Of a stretch of DNA of 39,922 bases, positions 9,641 through 16,293 are shown in pieces; position 1 is the stretch's first letter; each line of letters opens with the position of its first letter. Origin of the DNA: Planctomycetaceae bacterium (GTDB lineage Bacteria > Planctomycetota > Planctomycetia > Planctomycetales > Planctomycetaceae); contig WFTL01000063.1 of the NCBI GenBank assembly GCA_015485495.1, forward strand, positions 1 through 39,922. Direction: 5' to 3'. The notes below the pieces were generated by a model. The model had not been told where the DNA came from. It saw nothing but the letters and a program-made list of their open reading frames with translations, and did no database searches. The position numbers were made by a program, and so were the translations under genes.

Positions 9641-10759
9641 TCAGCCGTCGATCCGACTGATCGGCAGCATCTGCCGCACGACTTCCCGGCGGCTTCCGGT
9701 CGCGTCGTAGATGCGCAACTGCTGCAAAGCTCCCGTGTTTTCCGGAAGGGATCGGGCCGCCAGCAGTTCGTCCCGGCACTGCAGTTCGTCTGCGGTCGGC
9801 AGGAGACGTTCGACCAGATCGGACACGACATCCTGAACGGATCGCGGCTGAAAATCGCGTGTGCTGACCAGACGGGCTTCCGCTCCATACCGCGTGGCCC
9901 GCCACTTGTTCTGCTGCACCATCATCGGGTGGTATTCCGACTGGAACGTCCCGGCATCGATTTCGTTGGAAATCGCGTGGACCAGGCACTGAATCAAAGC
10001 CGTGATGGCCATCACCTGATCCAGACTGGCCGGCATGTCGCACACGCGCACTTCGACCGTTCCGAACTCGTGATGCGGCCGGATGTCCCACCAGATTTCG
10101 CGAATCGTGTTGATGAATCCGGTGTCCACGAGGTGATTGATGAGCCACACATATTCCGACCAGTTCCGCATCTGATGGGGCAGTCCGGCTGTCGGCAGTC
10201 CTTCCATGATCTTGGACCGGTTCGAATGCAGTCCCGTATTGCGGCCTTCCCAGAACGGTGAGTTCGAAGACAGCGCCAGCAGCAGCGGCAGATAGCGCAG
10301 CATGCGGTCGCACACCATGATGGCTTTATCTCCCGTGTCCACGCCCACGTGCACATGCAGCCCGAATGTGACCAGCCGACGGGCCACGTCCTGCATGAGT
10401 TCCACCAGGCGGTGGTAACGATCGTCGACGGTGACCTGCTGATCGCGCCACGACGAAAACGGATGCGTGGCCCCCCAGAACAGCTCCAGCCCCATCGGTT
10501 CGATCGCCGTCTGAACGGTCCGGATTTTCTTTTCCAGATCCGCCCGCGCTTCCGCGACGGTTCGATTGACGCCCGTATTCACTTCCAGATACGACTGCAT
10601 CAGCTCCGGCTTCACAGTTCCCCGCATCTGTTCCGGCAGCCGGCGGAGGACTTCATCGATGGCGCTGGTCAGTGCGAACGTCTGAGCGTCCACGAGCTGC
10701 AGTTCCACCTCGACTCCGATGGTGGGAAACTGATTCGGCGTGAATCGGATGGGCGTCAT
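9641..10759 (-). CDS. Carboxylate-amine ligase, YbdK / glutamate-cysteine ligase 2 family
   Basis: This 372-residue protein fits the GCS2 family, ATP-grasp-like enzymes related to glutamate-cysteine ligase that join a carboxylate to an amine. Family signatures are GVEVELQLVD (about 15-24), KPELMQSYLEVNTGV (about 50-64), GLHVHVGVD (about 132-140), FWEGRNTGLHSNRS (about 168-181) and FGTVEVRVCDMPA (about 235-247), which include the Glu and His residues that bind metal-ATP. E. coli YbdK has weak glutamate-cysteine ligase activity, and the natural substrate of most relatives is unknown. The ATG is 12 nt downstream of the amidohydrolase stop, so the two form an operon: one enzyme that forms an amide-like bond and one that hydrolyses such bonds. 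Confidence 0.85.
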   Translation of the reverse strand: MTPIRFTPNQFPTIGVEVELQLVDAQTFALTSAIDEVLRRLPEQMRGTVKPELMQSYLEVNTGVNRTVAEARADLEKKIRTVQTAIEPMGLELFWGATHPFSSWRDQQVTVDDRYHRLVELMQDVARRLVTFGLHVHVGVDTGDKAIMVCDRMLRYLPLLLALSSNSPFWEGRNTGLHSNRSKIMEGLPTAGLPHQMRNWSEYVWLINHLVDTGFINTIREIWWDIRPHHEFGTVEVRVCDMPASLDQVMAITALIQCLVHAISNEIDAGTFQSEYHPMMVQQNKWRATRYGAEARLVSTRDFQPRSVQDVVSDLVERLLPTADELQCRDELLAARSLPENTGALQQLRIYDATGSRREVVRQMLPISRIDG

Positions 10760-10771
10760 CAGCAGTCGGCC

Positions 10772-12031
10772 TCAGATCTGAAACTCCAGCGGATCATCCT
10801 GCCCCAGCAGATCCAGCACCGCGTGCACCAGCAGTCGGGCGCCCATGGCGATGACCCGTTCATCCACATCGAACACGGGCGAATGCAGCAGGGGCCAGTG
10901 ATCGGTGGCGGCGCATCCCAGACGCACCTGCGCTCCGGGTGCGTGCTCCAGATACACGGCAAAGTCTTCCCCGCCCATGCTGGGCGCAGTCAGATGCACC
11001 ACGGACCGGTCACCCAGCACGCGGCGGGCGGCCCGTTCAAACGCCTGCACCGGCCGAACGGCATTGACGACCGACCCGAGCGGATTGCGGAATTCCACAT
11101 CCACCCGGTTGCCCGTCAGACGGGCCACATGATCACAGCAGTCACGAATCTTCTGCATCACTTCGGTCCGCACCCGACCACAGATGGAGCGCAGCGTGCC
11201 GCCCAGTTCCACCTGATCGGGAATGACGTTCGGAGCGGTCCCGCCGTGAATCTGTCCGATCGTCAGCACCACCGGTTCCCGCGCATCCGTCATCCGGGGG
11301 ATGTGCTGGTACAGCAGATTCACCAGCCCCGCCGCGGCCGCAATCGGGTCGGATGTCTCGTGAGGCCGTGCACTGTGGCCTCCCTGACCTTTCAGAACGA
11401 TGAACAGCTCATCCACATGAGCGGTCAAAGGGCCGTGACGGATTCCCACCTGACCGGCCCGCAGCCGCGGCTCCACATGAATCGCCAGAATGGTGTCCAC
11501 GCCGTCCATGACGCCGTCGTCCACCATCCACTGAGCCCCCTGGCAGATTTCTTCAGCCGCCTGGAAAATCAGTCGAATGCGGGCCGGCGGCAGCCAGACT
11601 CCCGATGACTCGCGAATACGGTGGAGCAGCTCTGCGGCCGCCAGCAGAACCGTCGTATGCACATCGTGACCGCAGGCATGAGCACACCCGTCCACCTCAG
11701 ATGCCCACGGCACATTCTTGCGGTCCGACATCCGCAGCGCATCGATATCGGCCCGCAGAGCGATCAAAGGCCCCGTGTGAGGCGCTTCGCCCAGACACAG
11801 ATCGGCCGTCACGCCCACGCCCCGACTCCCTGTGCGGGCTTCAATCCCCTGACGCATCAGGTGATCACGAATCAGCTCCGACGTCGCCGTTTCTTCCCCG
11901 CTGGGTTCCGGATGGCGATGCAGATGCCGCCGCAGTTCGATCCAGGCGGATTCACGCCTGGAGGCGCAGGCATCGATCACCGAATCGAAATCGTGAAAAA
12001 CGGCGCCGTGATCCCCGCCCGACTGGTGCAT
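10772..12031 (-). CDS. M20-family amidohydrolase (N-acyl amino acid / hippurate hydrolase type)
   Basis: Zinc metallo-hydrolase predicted to split N-acyl amino acids. Motifs in order: WIELRRHLHRHPEPSGEE, LRADIDALRM, the metal-binding HACGHDVHT (about 118-126), the base-containing QAAEE (157-161), GGHSARPHE in the dimerisation domain, GTLRS, and SMGGEDFAVY near the C-terminus. The order is the usual peptidase domain with an inserted lid domain. I prefer the ATG at 12031 (419 aa), which has AGGTG 7 nt upstream; an in-frame ATG at 12073 adds 14 residues without family similarity and has GAGGGG 11 nt upstream. It leads the operon with the YbdK-like gene. Related IAA-amino acid hydrolases and diaminopimelate deacetylases share these motifs, so the substrate is open. 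Confidence 0.88.
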   Translation of the reverse strand: MHQSGGDHGAVFHDFDSVIDACASRRESAWIELRRHLHRHPEPSGEETATSELIRDHLMRQGIEARTGSRGVGVTADLCLGEAPHTGPLIALRADIDALRMSDRKNVPWASEVDGCAHACGHDVHTTVLLAAAELLHRIRESSGVWLPPARIRLIFQAAEEICQGAQWMVDDGVMDGVDTILAIHVEPRLRAGQVGIRHGPLTAHVDELFIVLKGQGGHSARPHETSDPIAAAAGLVNLLYQHIPRMTDAREPVVLTIGQIHGGTAPNVIPDQVELGGTLRSICGRVRTEVMQKIRDCCDHVARLTGNRVDVEFRNPLGSVVNAVRPVQAFERAARRVLGDRSVVHLTAPSMGGEDFAVYLEHAPGAQVRLGCAATDHWPLLHSPVFDVDERVIAMGARLLVHAVLDLLGQDDPLEFQI

Positions 12032-12097
12032 CCAGGACACCTGTTCCGCTGCAACTAAACCGGACCACGGCACACCGCAGCCCCTCGCACCCGTCCC

Positions 12098-12127
12098 ATC
12101 TTAGAGACCGAAGCCTGTGCCGGCAAA
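12098..12127 (-). promoter_or_regulatory. Candidate promoter for the amidohydrolase-ybdK operon
   Basis: TTTGCC and TAAGAT, 18 nt apart on the minus strand, place transcription start near 12091. That leaves a leader of about 18 nt if the 12073 ATG is used, or about 60 nt for the preferred 12031 ATG. Confidence 0.45.
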
Positions 12128-12173
12128 GACCGAATTCCCGGACCGGCAGACCCGCGACCGCTCCGACCGGCGT

Positions 12174-12650
12174 TCAGTCCGACACGGAACATTCTGTTGT
12201 TCGGCGCTGAGCGAAATAGCGGTTGTCACGGACCCAGTCATCGTGCGTGTAGATGAAATTCGACGTGTCGGTTTCCTGGATTTCCATCCGATTCAGACGA
12301 AATCCCATCTCCGTGATCTCCGTGAACATCGTCCACGCGAGATTCTCCACGCTGCTGGCTCCGTCGATCACCCTGAACTTCAGCTTCTCGCCTGATGTCC
12401 GACAGTAGTCCTGCAGCACCTGGTAGAGTGGATCATGGCGATTGATCAGCATCCCGTGGTCGTAGTACTCCTTCAGCCACGGTTCGATCCGGTCGTCGAA
12501 ATCCCCGAACAGCGTGCTGATGTCCCCGTCCCGATCGACTTCGAAGTGCAGCTTCAGCCCGTATCGGTGGCCATGAATGTTGCTGCATTTGTCCTGCAGC
12601 ATTTCATTGCGGTGGGCCGCGTAAAACTTGTAGTGTTTTTCGATGATCAT
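12174..12650 (-). CDS. queD: 6-carboxy-5,6,7,8-tetrahydropterin synthase / 6-pyruvoyltetrahydropterin synthase family
   Basis: A 158-residue T-fold enzyme. QueD converts dihydroneopterin triphosphate to 6-carboxytetrahydropterin for queuosine and other 7-deazapurines; the homologous PTPS makes 6-pyruvoyltetrahydropterin. Zinc ligands appear as H13 (FYAAHR) and H26/H28 in CSNIHGHRY, and the same motif supplies catalytic C22, spaced as in QueD. FGDFDD, DHGMLIN and SSVENLAW are also family motifs, and IQETDTSNFIY carries the pterin-anchoring Glu. The length is somewhat longer than E. coli QueD. No other queuosine gene is adjacent, so the pathway assignment is by family only. The gap to the upstream Hsp20 stop on its other side (12651-12860) shows no gene. 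Confidence 0.88.
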   Translation of the reverse strand: MIIEKHYKFYAAHRNEMLQDKCSNIHGHRYGLKLHFEVDRDGDISTLFGDFDDRIEPWLKEYYDHGMLINRHDPLYQVLQDYCRTSGEKLKFRVIDGASSVENLAWTMFTEITEMGFRLNRMEIQETDTSNFIYTHDDWVRDNRYFAQRRTTECSVSD

Positions 12651-12860
12651 CGTTCCGTTTTCTCCCCGACAACGGTGCCGCCACGTTCACACCGGCCGCA
12701 CTGTTCGCAGCAGAAGCCTTAGACCGCATTCCCGCATCCGCCGTCGCTTCCGTTGTCCCGCATCGACATCCGGCCTGCCAGGCTCCAGTTTACCGGTGCG
12801 GCCGGTTCGCGGTCTACTGCGGTCCTGCATTCGGAGGCCAGGAACACGCAGCCCGGTGTT

Positions 12861-13280
12861 TCAGTCGGTCGACACTTCAATGCGGCGGGGCTGAGCCCGG
12901 CTGGCACGCGGCAGTTCCACACGCAGCACGCCGTGGTTCAGCCGGGCCGTGATGCGATCGTGATCGACTTCGTCGCTCAAAATGAACGACCGAAGAAAAT
13001 CGCCCGTCCGGTACTCTTCATGCAGCACCATGCCCTCATCGGAATCTTCACGGCGGACCCGGCCGAACAGCGTCAGACGGTTGTCCTGAACCTGCAGGTC
13101 CAGCCCGTCCGTCGTCACCCCCGGAAGATCCGCGTAGAGCACCAGACCGTCCCCGGTTTCATAGATGTCAATCGGTGGATTGAACACCAGCCGCTGTTCC
13201 GAATCGCCGCCTGATCGCTTCGTCGGCACCACGGCGTCTTCCTGCGAACGAGCCGGCACATCGTTTTCCAGATCACTCAT
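12861..13280 (-). CDS. Hsp20 / alpha-crystallin small heat-shock protein (second of pair)
   Basis: A 139-residue ATP-independent chaperone that holds unfolding proteins in large oligomers. The alpha-crystallin domain runs from about residue 32 ([25 protein letters not shown]) to 127, with the diagnostic [11 protein letters not shown] near its end. A C-terminal RRIEVSTD tail carries a weak IxI-type motif (IEV). The acidic N-terminus includes [25 protein letters not shown] immediately precedes the ATG. It lies 57 nt downstream of a second Hsp20 gene on the same strand, so both probably come from one transcript. The two are paralogues that differ clearly in their N-terminal arms, as in other bacteria where paired small Hsps form mixed assemblies. 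Confidence 0.9.
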   Translation of the reverse strand: MSDLENDVPARSQEDAVVPTKRSGGDSEQRLVFNPPIDIYETGDGLVLYADLPGVTTDGLDLQVQDNRLTLFGRVRREDSDEGMVLHEEYRTGDFLRSFILSDEVDHDRITARLNHGVLRVELPRASRAQPRRIEVSTD

Positions 13281-13337
13281 CAGTCAGTCCTCCCGGAAAA
13301 TGCTCCGGACATTCCACCATCCGAACGCCCCGGCCGG

Positions 13338-13787
13338 TCATGCTTCCGGACCTTCGGTCACGGGAATGTTGCGCACGATGCCGGAGGCCGCCTTCTTCAG
13401 ACGAATCTTCAGAATTCCGGCACTGTATTCCGCCTTCAGGTCATCCTCATCAACCCGGTCCGGAAGCTGAATCGTTCTCTGCCAGGTTCCATGAAACCGT
13501 TCCTGTCGGCGAAAGGAATCGTCCCGCGCTTCTTCAGGCGGACGCCGCACTCCCTTGATCGTCAGCAGGCCTCCGGCCGCTGTCACCTCCAGATCGCTGA
13601 TCTCCACTCCCGGAACTTCCGCCGTCAGCAGGTAGTGATCATCGCGTTCCACCAGATTCATCAGCGGGAACCGGCGAGACGACCGTCCCCCGGGAAACGA
13701 CAGATTCACGCCCTGCAGCAGACGGTCCATCTCCCGTTCCAGTTCCTGGAACGCGTCCCAGGCATTCCCCCAGCGAAACACGGCCAT
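13338..13787 (-). CDS. Hsp20 / alpha-crystallin small heat-shock protein (first of pair)
   Basis: A 149-residue protein starting at the ATG at 13787, chosen because GGAGGTG lies 5 nt upstream and MAVFRWGNAWDAFQELEREM is a typical Hsp20 N-terminus. The alpha-crystallin domain spans about 40-140 (FPLMNLVERDDHYLLTAEVPGV to YSAGILKIRLKKA), and the tail RNIPVTEG holds a classical IxV anchor for oligomer assembly. The frame stays open another 83 codons upstream, through a 12-bp tandem repeat, to a GTG at 14036. That stretch does not resemble Hsp20 and probably is untranslated leader, but translation cannot be excluded. It is the first gene of the two-gene hsp20 unit. Confidence 0.9.
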   Translation of the reverse strand: MAVFRWGNAWDAFQELEREMDRLLQGVNLSFPGGRSSRRFPLMNLVERDDHYLLTAEVPGVEISDLEVTAAGGLLTIKGVRRPPEEARDDSFRRQERFHGTWQRTIQLPDRVDEDDLKAEYSAGILKIRLKKAASGIVRNIPVTEGPEA

Positions 13788-13850
13788 CCAAACACCTCCG
13801 GATTCCGTCTGTACCAGTTCGGTTTCCTGTTCCTGCCAGGCTTTCCGGCC

Positions 13851-13898
13851 CTGCCGGATTCCCTGCCGGATTCCCTGCCGGATTCCCTGTTGGATTTC
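13851..13898. repeat. 12-bp tandem repeat upstream of the Hsp20 pair
   Basis: Three perfect copies of CTGCCGGATTCC and a fourth with three changes lie about 65-110 nt upstream of the Hsp20 ATG. On the minus strand each unit reads as four codons (GIRQ) in frame with hsp20, so a change in copy number would not shift that frame. Tandem repeats in a heat-shock leader could alter RNA structure or the spacing between promoter and gene; this is inference. Confidence 0.85.
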
Positions 13899-14366
13899 CA
13901 GGGCCATTCCGGTCTGCCGGCCGACAGATCGTTTTCGGCTCCAGTCCCGTACCGCTCCACATGCGGAACAGCCCTGTCGCCCGGAGGCCACGTCCCGGAT
14001 CAGACCGGCAGACCGTTCCCGACGTGGGACCGGCAACTTCCGTCCGGCCGGGCCTGCCGTGCGTGGTGGTCAGGCCGTTCGGTCAGAACCCCCTGTCATC
14101 CTTTCTGCCTGCAGTTGCACACTGCGTGCCGAATCATCCGCTTCGCGGGCGGGGCCGCCGGCCGGAAACAGACGCAATCTGTTCCTGCAGAATATGTTAC
14201 GTCTGGAACCCGTGTTTGTTTTTTTGTACAGTCGCTCCCGCTTCGCTGCCAATTTTACAGATCCACCCGGCAGTCATCCGCGTCGTCTGCCGAAACGGCC
14301 CGAGTCGGTCAGTCCGGTGTCAGGCAACCGGACACGCCGCCGTTCAGCTCAAAGAACCCACTTTTC
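13899..14366. promoter_or_regulatory. Divergent region between hsp20 genes and coaD
   Basis: No gene is convincing here. An AT-rich island (about 14188-14260) contains seven consecutive T residues and stands out from the GC-rich surroundings, so promoters for both directions probably lie in it. Within or beside it is an inverted repeat, AACAGA and TCTGTT separated by 5 bp (14167-14183). No CIRCE element (HrcA operator) was found. I could not define -35/-10 pairs with good spacing. Confidence 0.35.
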
Positions 14367-14882
14367 ATGTCTTCGCCGCTTCCAACCACTCATGCTGTGT
14401 ACGTGGGCAGCTTCGATCCGCTCACACTGGGCCACCAGGACATCATTCAGCGGGGGGCCCGTCTTTTCGAACGCCTGACCGTGGGCATCGGCATCAATCC
14501 CGACAAAGCCGCTTTGTTCAGTCCGCAGGAACGTGTTGCCATGTGCCGCGAAGCACTCGGCCACCTGACCAATGTGTCCGTGCAGACGTTCGAAGGTCTG
14601 GCCGTCGATTTCGTTCGAAGCTGCAACAGCCGCGTTCTGCTGCGAGGGGTTCGGTCGCTCACAGACATCGATTCCGAATTCACCATGTCTCTGGCCAACC
14701 GCGTGCTGGATGACGAAATCGAATCGGTGTTCCTCATGTCCAGCGAAGGCTACAACCACATCTCCAGTTCTCTCATCAAACAGATCGCGAAAATGGGATC
14801 CGACGATCTGGAAGCCCGTCTGGCAGACTTCGTGCCGCCATGCGTGATCGGCCCGCTGGTCAGAACCTTTCACGGCGCATAA
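14367..14882 (+). CDS. coaD: Pantetheine-phosphate adenylyltransferase
   Basis: Transfers AMP from ATP to 4'-phosphopantetheine, the penultimate step of coenzyme A synthesis. The 171-residue size is standard. Nucleotidyltransferase motifs are complete: YVGSFDPLTLGHQDII (about 12-27) with the (T/H)xGH site, LLRGVRS (about 93-99), EFTMSLANR (about 105-113) and the late ISSSLIKQIA (about 136-145), equivalent to the ISSTxVR signature, here with Lys as in some homologues. The start is the ATG followed by SSPLPTTHAVYVG; only a weak A/G-rich stretch lies upstream. It is divergent from the Hsp20 pair and is followed by a 1.4-kb stretch without genes. Confidence 0.95.
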   Translation: MSSPLPTTHAVYVGSFDPLTLGHQDIIQRGARLFERLTVGIGINPDKAALFSPQERVAMCREALGHLTNVSVQTFEGLAVDFVRSCNSRVLLRGVRSLTDIDSEFTMSLANRVLDDEIESVFLMSSEGYNHISSSLIKQIAKMGSDDLEARLADFVPPCVIGPLVRTFHGA

Positions 14883-15097
14883 GCGTGCGCACGGCGAAGT
14901 GCATGTGGCATGCGGCTTCAGGCTGGTGGCCTTTCCATGGAGAAACGAGCTCGGTCGCAGGGATTCGGGAAACCAGTGGGCCGAGTGAATCGAACTGCAG
15001 AAGACGTCCAGGCTGTCAGTGGCCGCATTCTGTGACCCGATCGGCGTGTCACACAATGACTGCTGCCGGTGGCAGCGAAGACGGGCAGAACAGGGCG

Positions 15098-15250
15098 TGT
15101 TCCCCCAAAACTGGTCCGGATGTGATGAACGTCGCAACGTCTCGGTCGGGCACGGAGACTGTCGTCAAACGGAAACGACACGCGCCGAAGCACATCATCC
15201 GCAGGCTTCGGGAAATGGACGCGTTGCTGGCGACCGGGACGACACCGGCC
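15098..15250 (+). mobile_element. IS3-family left end and OrfA N-terminus, degenerate
   Basis: From 15098 the sequence TGTTCCCCCAAAACTGGTCC resembles the terminal inverted repeats of IS3-family elements, which begin TG and contain a C-run followed by AAAACTGG. About 47 nt further on, a frame without a start codon reads KRKRHAPKHIIRRLREMDALLATGTT, closely matching the start of IS3/IS407-group OrfA (consensus like KRKRHTPEQIIRKLRE). The similarity stops near 15250, before the end of the helix-turn-helix, and is directly joined to a piece of an unrelated transposase. No OrfB and no right end are present. A dead fragment. Confidence 0.65.
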
Positions 15251-15423
15251 CGTCATCGCACAGGCATCCTGGCGCGGTACGACTCCCCCATCTCGACCGG
15301 TCCTCTGGATGGGGCGAACAACAAGATCAGAACGTTCAGGCGTCAGGCCTGCAGATTGCGAGATTCAGGAGCCCTTCAGGATTCAAAGCCCTCCACCGAT
15401 CACACTTCAGACTCATCGGATGA
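15251..15423 (+). pseudogene. ISL3-family transposase C-terminal fragment, frameshifted
   Basis: In one frame this reads HRTGILARYDSPISTGPLDG then ANNKIRTFRRQACRLRD, matching the C-terminal signature of ISL3-family (IS204/IS1001/IS1096/IS1165) transposases, whose consensus is close to ISTGPLEGTNNKIKT-RQAYGFRD. Similarity then continues in another frame as FKALHRSHFRLIG and a TGA, which corresponds to the usual C-terminus (FKLKIL, then a helix ending LVG). A frameshift plus a small deletion therefore lies near 15365-15385. Only about the last 55 codons survive. It is directly fused to the IS3 fragment upstream. Confidence 0.7.
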
Positions 15424-15853
15424 CACACAGCCCATGCCCGCGCTCATACACATCACGAAGAACCGGAGAATTCCCGCAACGGCGCTGAAACAGCACCATC
15501 TGCGGGGGATCAGCGAAACAGTCTCGCTCTTTCCGTTCTGAATGGCCGGAAAGCGTCTGCCGGATTCCGGTGCATCAGAATTTTCGCCTGCCCCGGGGGC
15601 ATTTGCGAAATCCACCATCCGGCCAGCACCGGGGATTTCGGCCGTCTCTGCACACGCGCTGAGTTTCGCGATCCGCCTGATCCCACGTGGAATCGACCAG
15701 GCCGGAAATCGATCGATGTCGGCACATACCGAACAGCGAAAGGAGCAAGATGAATGTGGCCGGAAACGAATGGATATCTTTCCCTGCTCGACGTCTGGCA
15801 TGGCCGCTTCGCTCCGATCTGATACGTGTGTTTTGTGCTGTGACGGGTCGGCG

Positions 15854-15873
15854 GCCTGGGGCCTGCCCCAGGC
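15854..15873. repeat. Perfect 20-bp GC-rich palindrome
   Basis: Arms GCCTGGGGC and GCCCCAGGC are separated by CT and would make a 9-bp stem. There is no following T-run, so it is not a standard terminator. It could be a REP-like dispersed element or part of a lost IS. Confidence 0.45.
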
Positions 15874-16180
15874 TGTCCAGTCCAGGTGTCCGGCTCGCGG
15901 GCACCTGAGTGAGATACGGCGGGCTGATCGAAGGAGAGCGAGAGCGACGGACTGGGGCGTTCCAGGGGCGTCCGGGACAGCGCGGAGCATTCTGGAGACT
16001 TCGGTTGAGTCCGCTACGGTGGGCGGTCGTGGTGCAATGCGGTCGAATGGACCGAAAGGCCCTCTGCCGCGAGAAGCCTTTTACCTGCCCCCGGATCGGT
16101 TTTCCTGAACCCTGGCTGCCGGTTCCCGGGATGGGGCGAACATCGATACTTCGAGCCTTCATTCATTCGCGCAGACGGGC

Positions 16181-16210
16181 TTTACCCGGTTCATGGCAGC
16201 GACTTAGAAT
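16181..16210 (+). promoter_or_regulatory. Candidate promoter for the exported protein at 16294
   Basis: TTTACC and TAGAAT are spaced 18 nt, a fair match to the housekeeping consensus. The predicted leader of about 75 nt contains a perfect 6-bp hairpin with a 4-nt loop (16232-16247, arms GCAGCG and CGCTGC) and no Shine-Dalgarno sequence. Confidence 0.5.
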
Positions 16211-16293
16211 GGGGCGGTTGATCGGCGGCATGCAGCGAGAACGCTGCGGGAAGCGGCCTGCCATCGACTTTTTCCCAACATTCTGGCGACATC

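Larger units (their letters stand above)
14883..16293. other. Gene-free 1.4-kb stretch with decayed insertion-sequence pieces
   Basis: Apart from the IS remnants (15098-15423) and a palindrome listed separately, I recognise no gene. Long open frames exist on both strands, but their translations are Arg/Ser/Pro/Cys-rich and show no family motifs, as expected by chance in GC-rich DNA. Two short frames were considered: 14937-15035 (32 codons) and 15750-15908 (52 codons, with AAGGAG 4 nt before its ATG). Neither has recognisable features. The stretch looks like a relic of past insertions between coaD and the next gene. Confidence 0.6.

Noticed and set aside
13851-13898. Short tandem repeats as a CRISPR-like array
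   Set aside because: 12-bp units without spacers; CRISPR repeats are longer and separated by unique spacers.
13787-14036. N-terminal extension of Hsp20 to a GTG at 14036
   Set aside because: No Hsp20 similarity in the added 83 residues and an excellent RBS lies at 13787; kept only as a finding.
14937-15035. 32-codon frame starting MEKRARSQGFG
   Set aside because: Lies in decayed DNA, has no ribosome-binding site or family similarity.
15750-15908. 52-codon frame with AAGGAG before its ATG
   Set aside because: Translation is Arg/Pro-rich without features, passes through a palindrome, and spacing to the RBS is only 4 nt; kept as an unlikely possibility.
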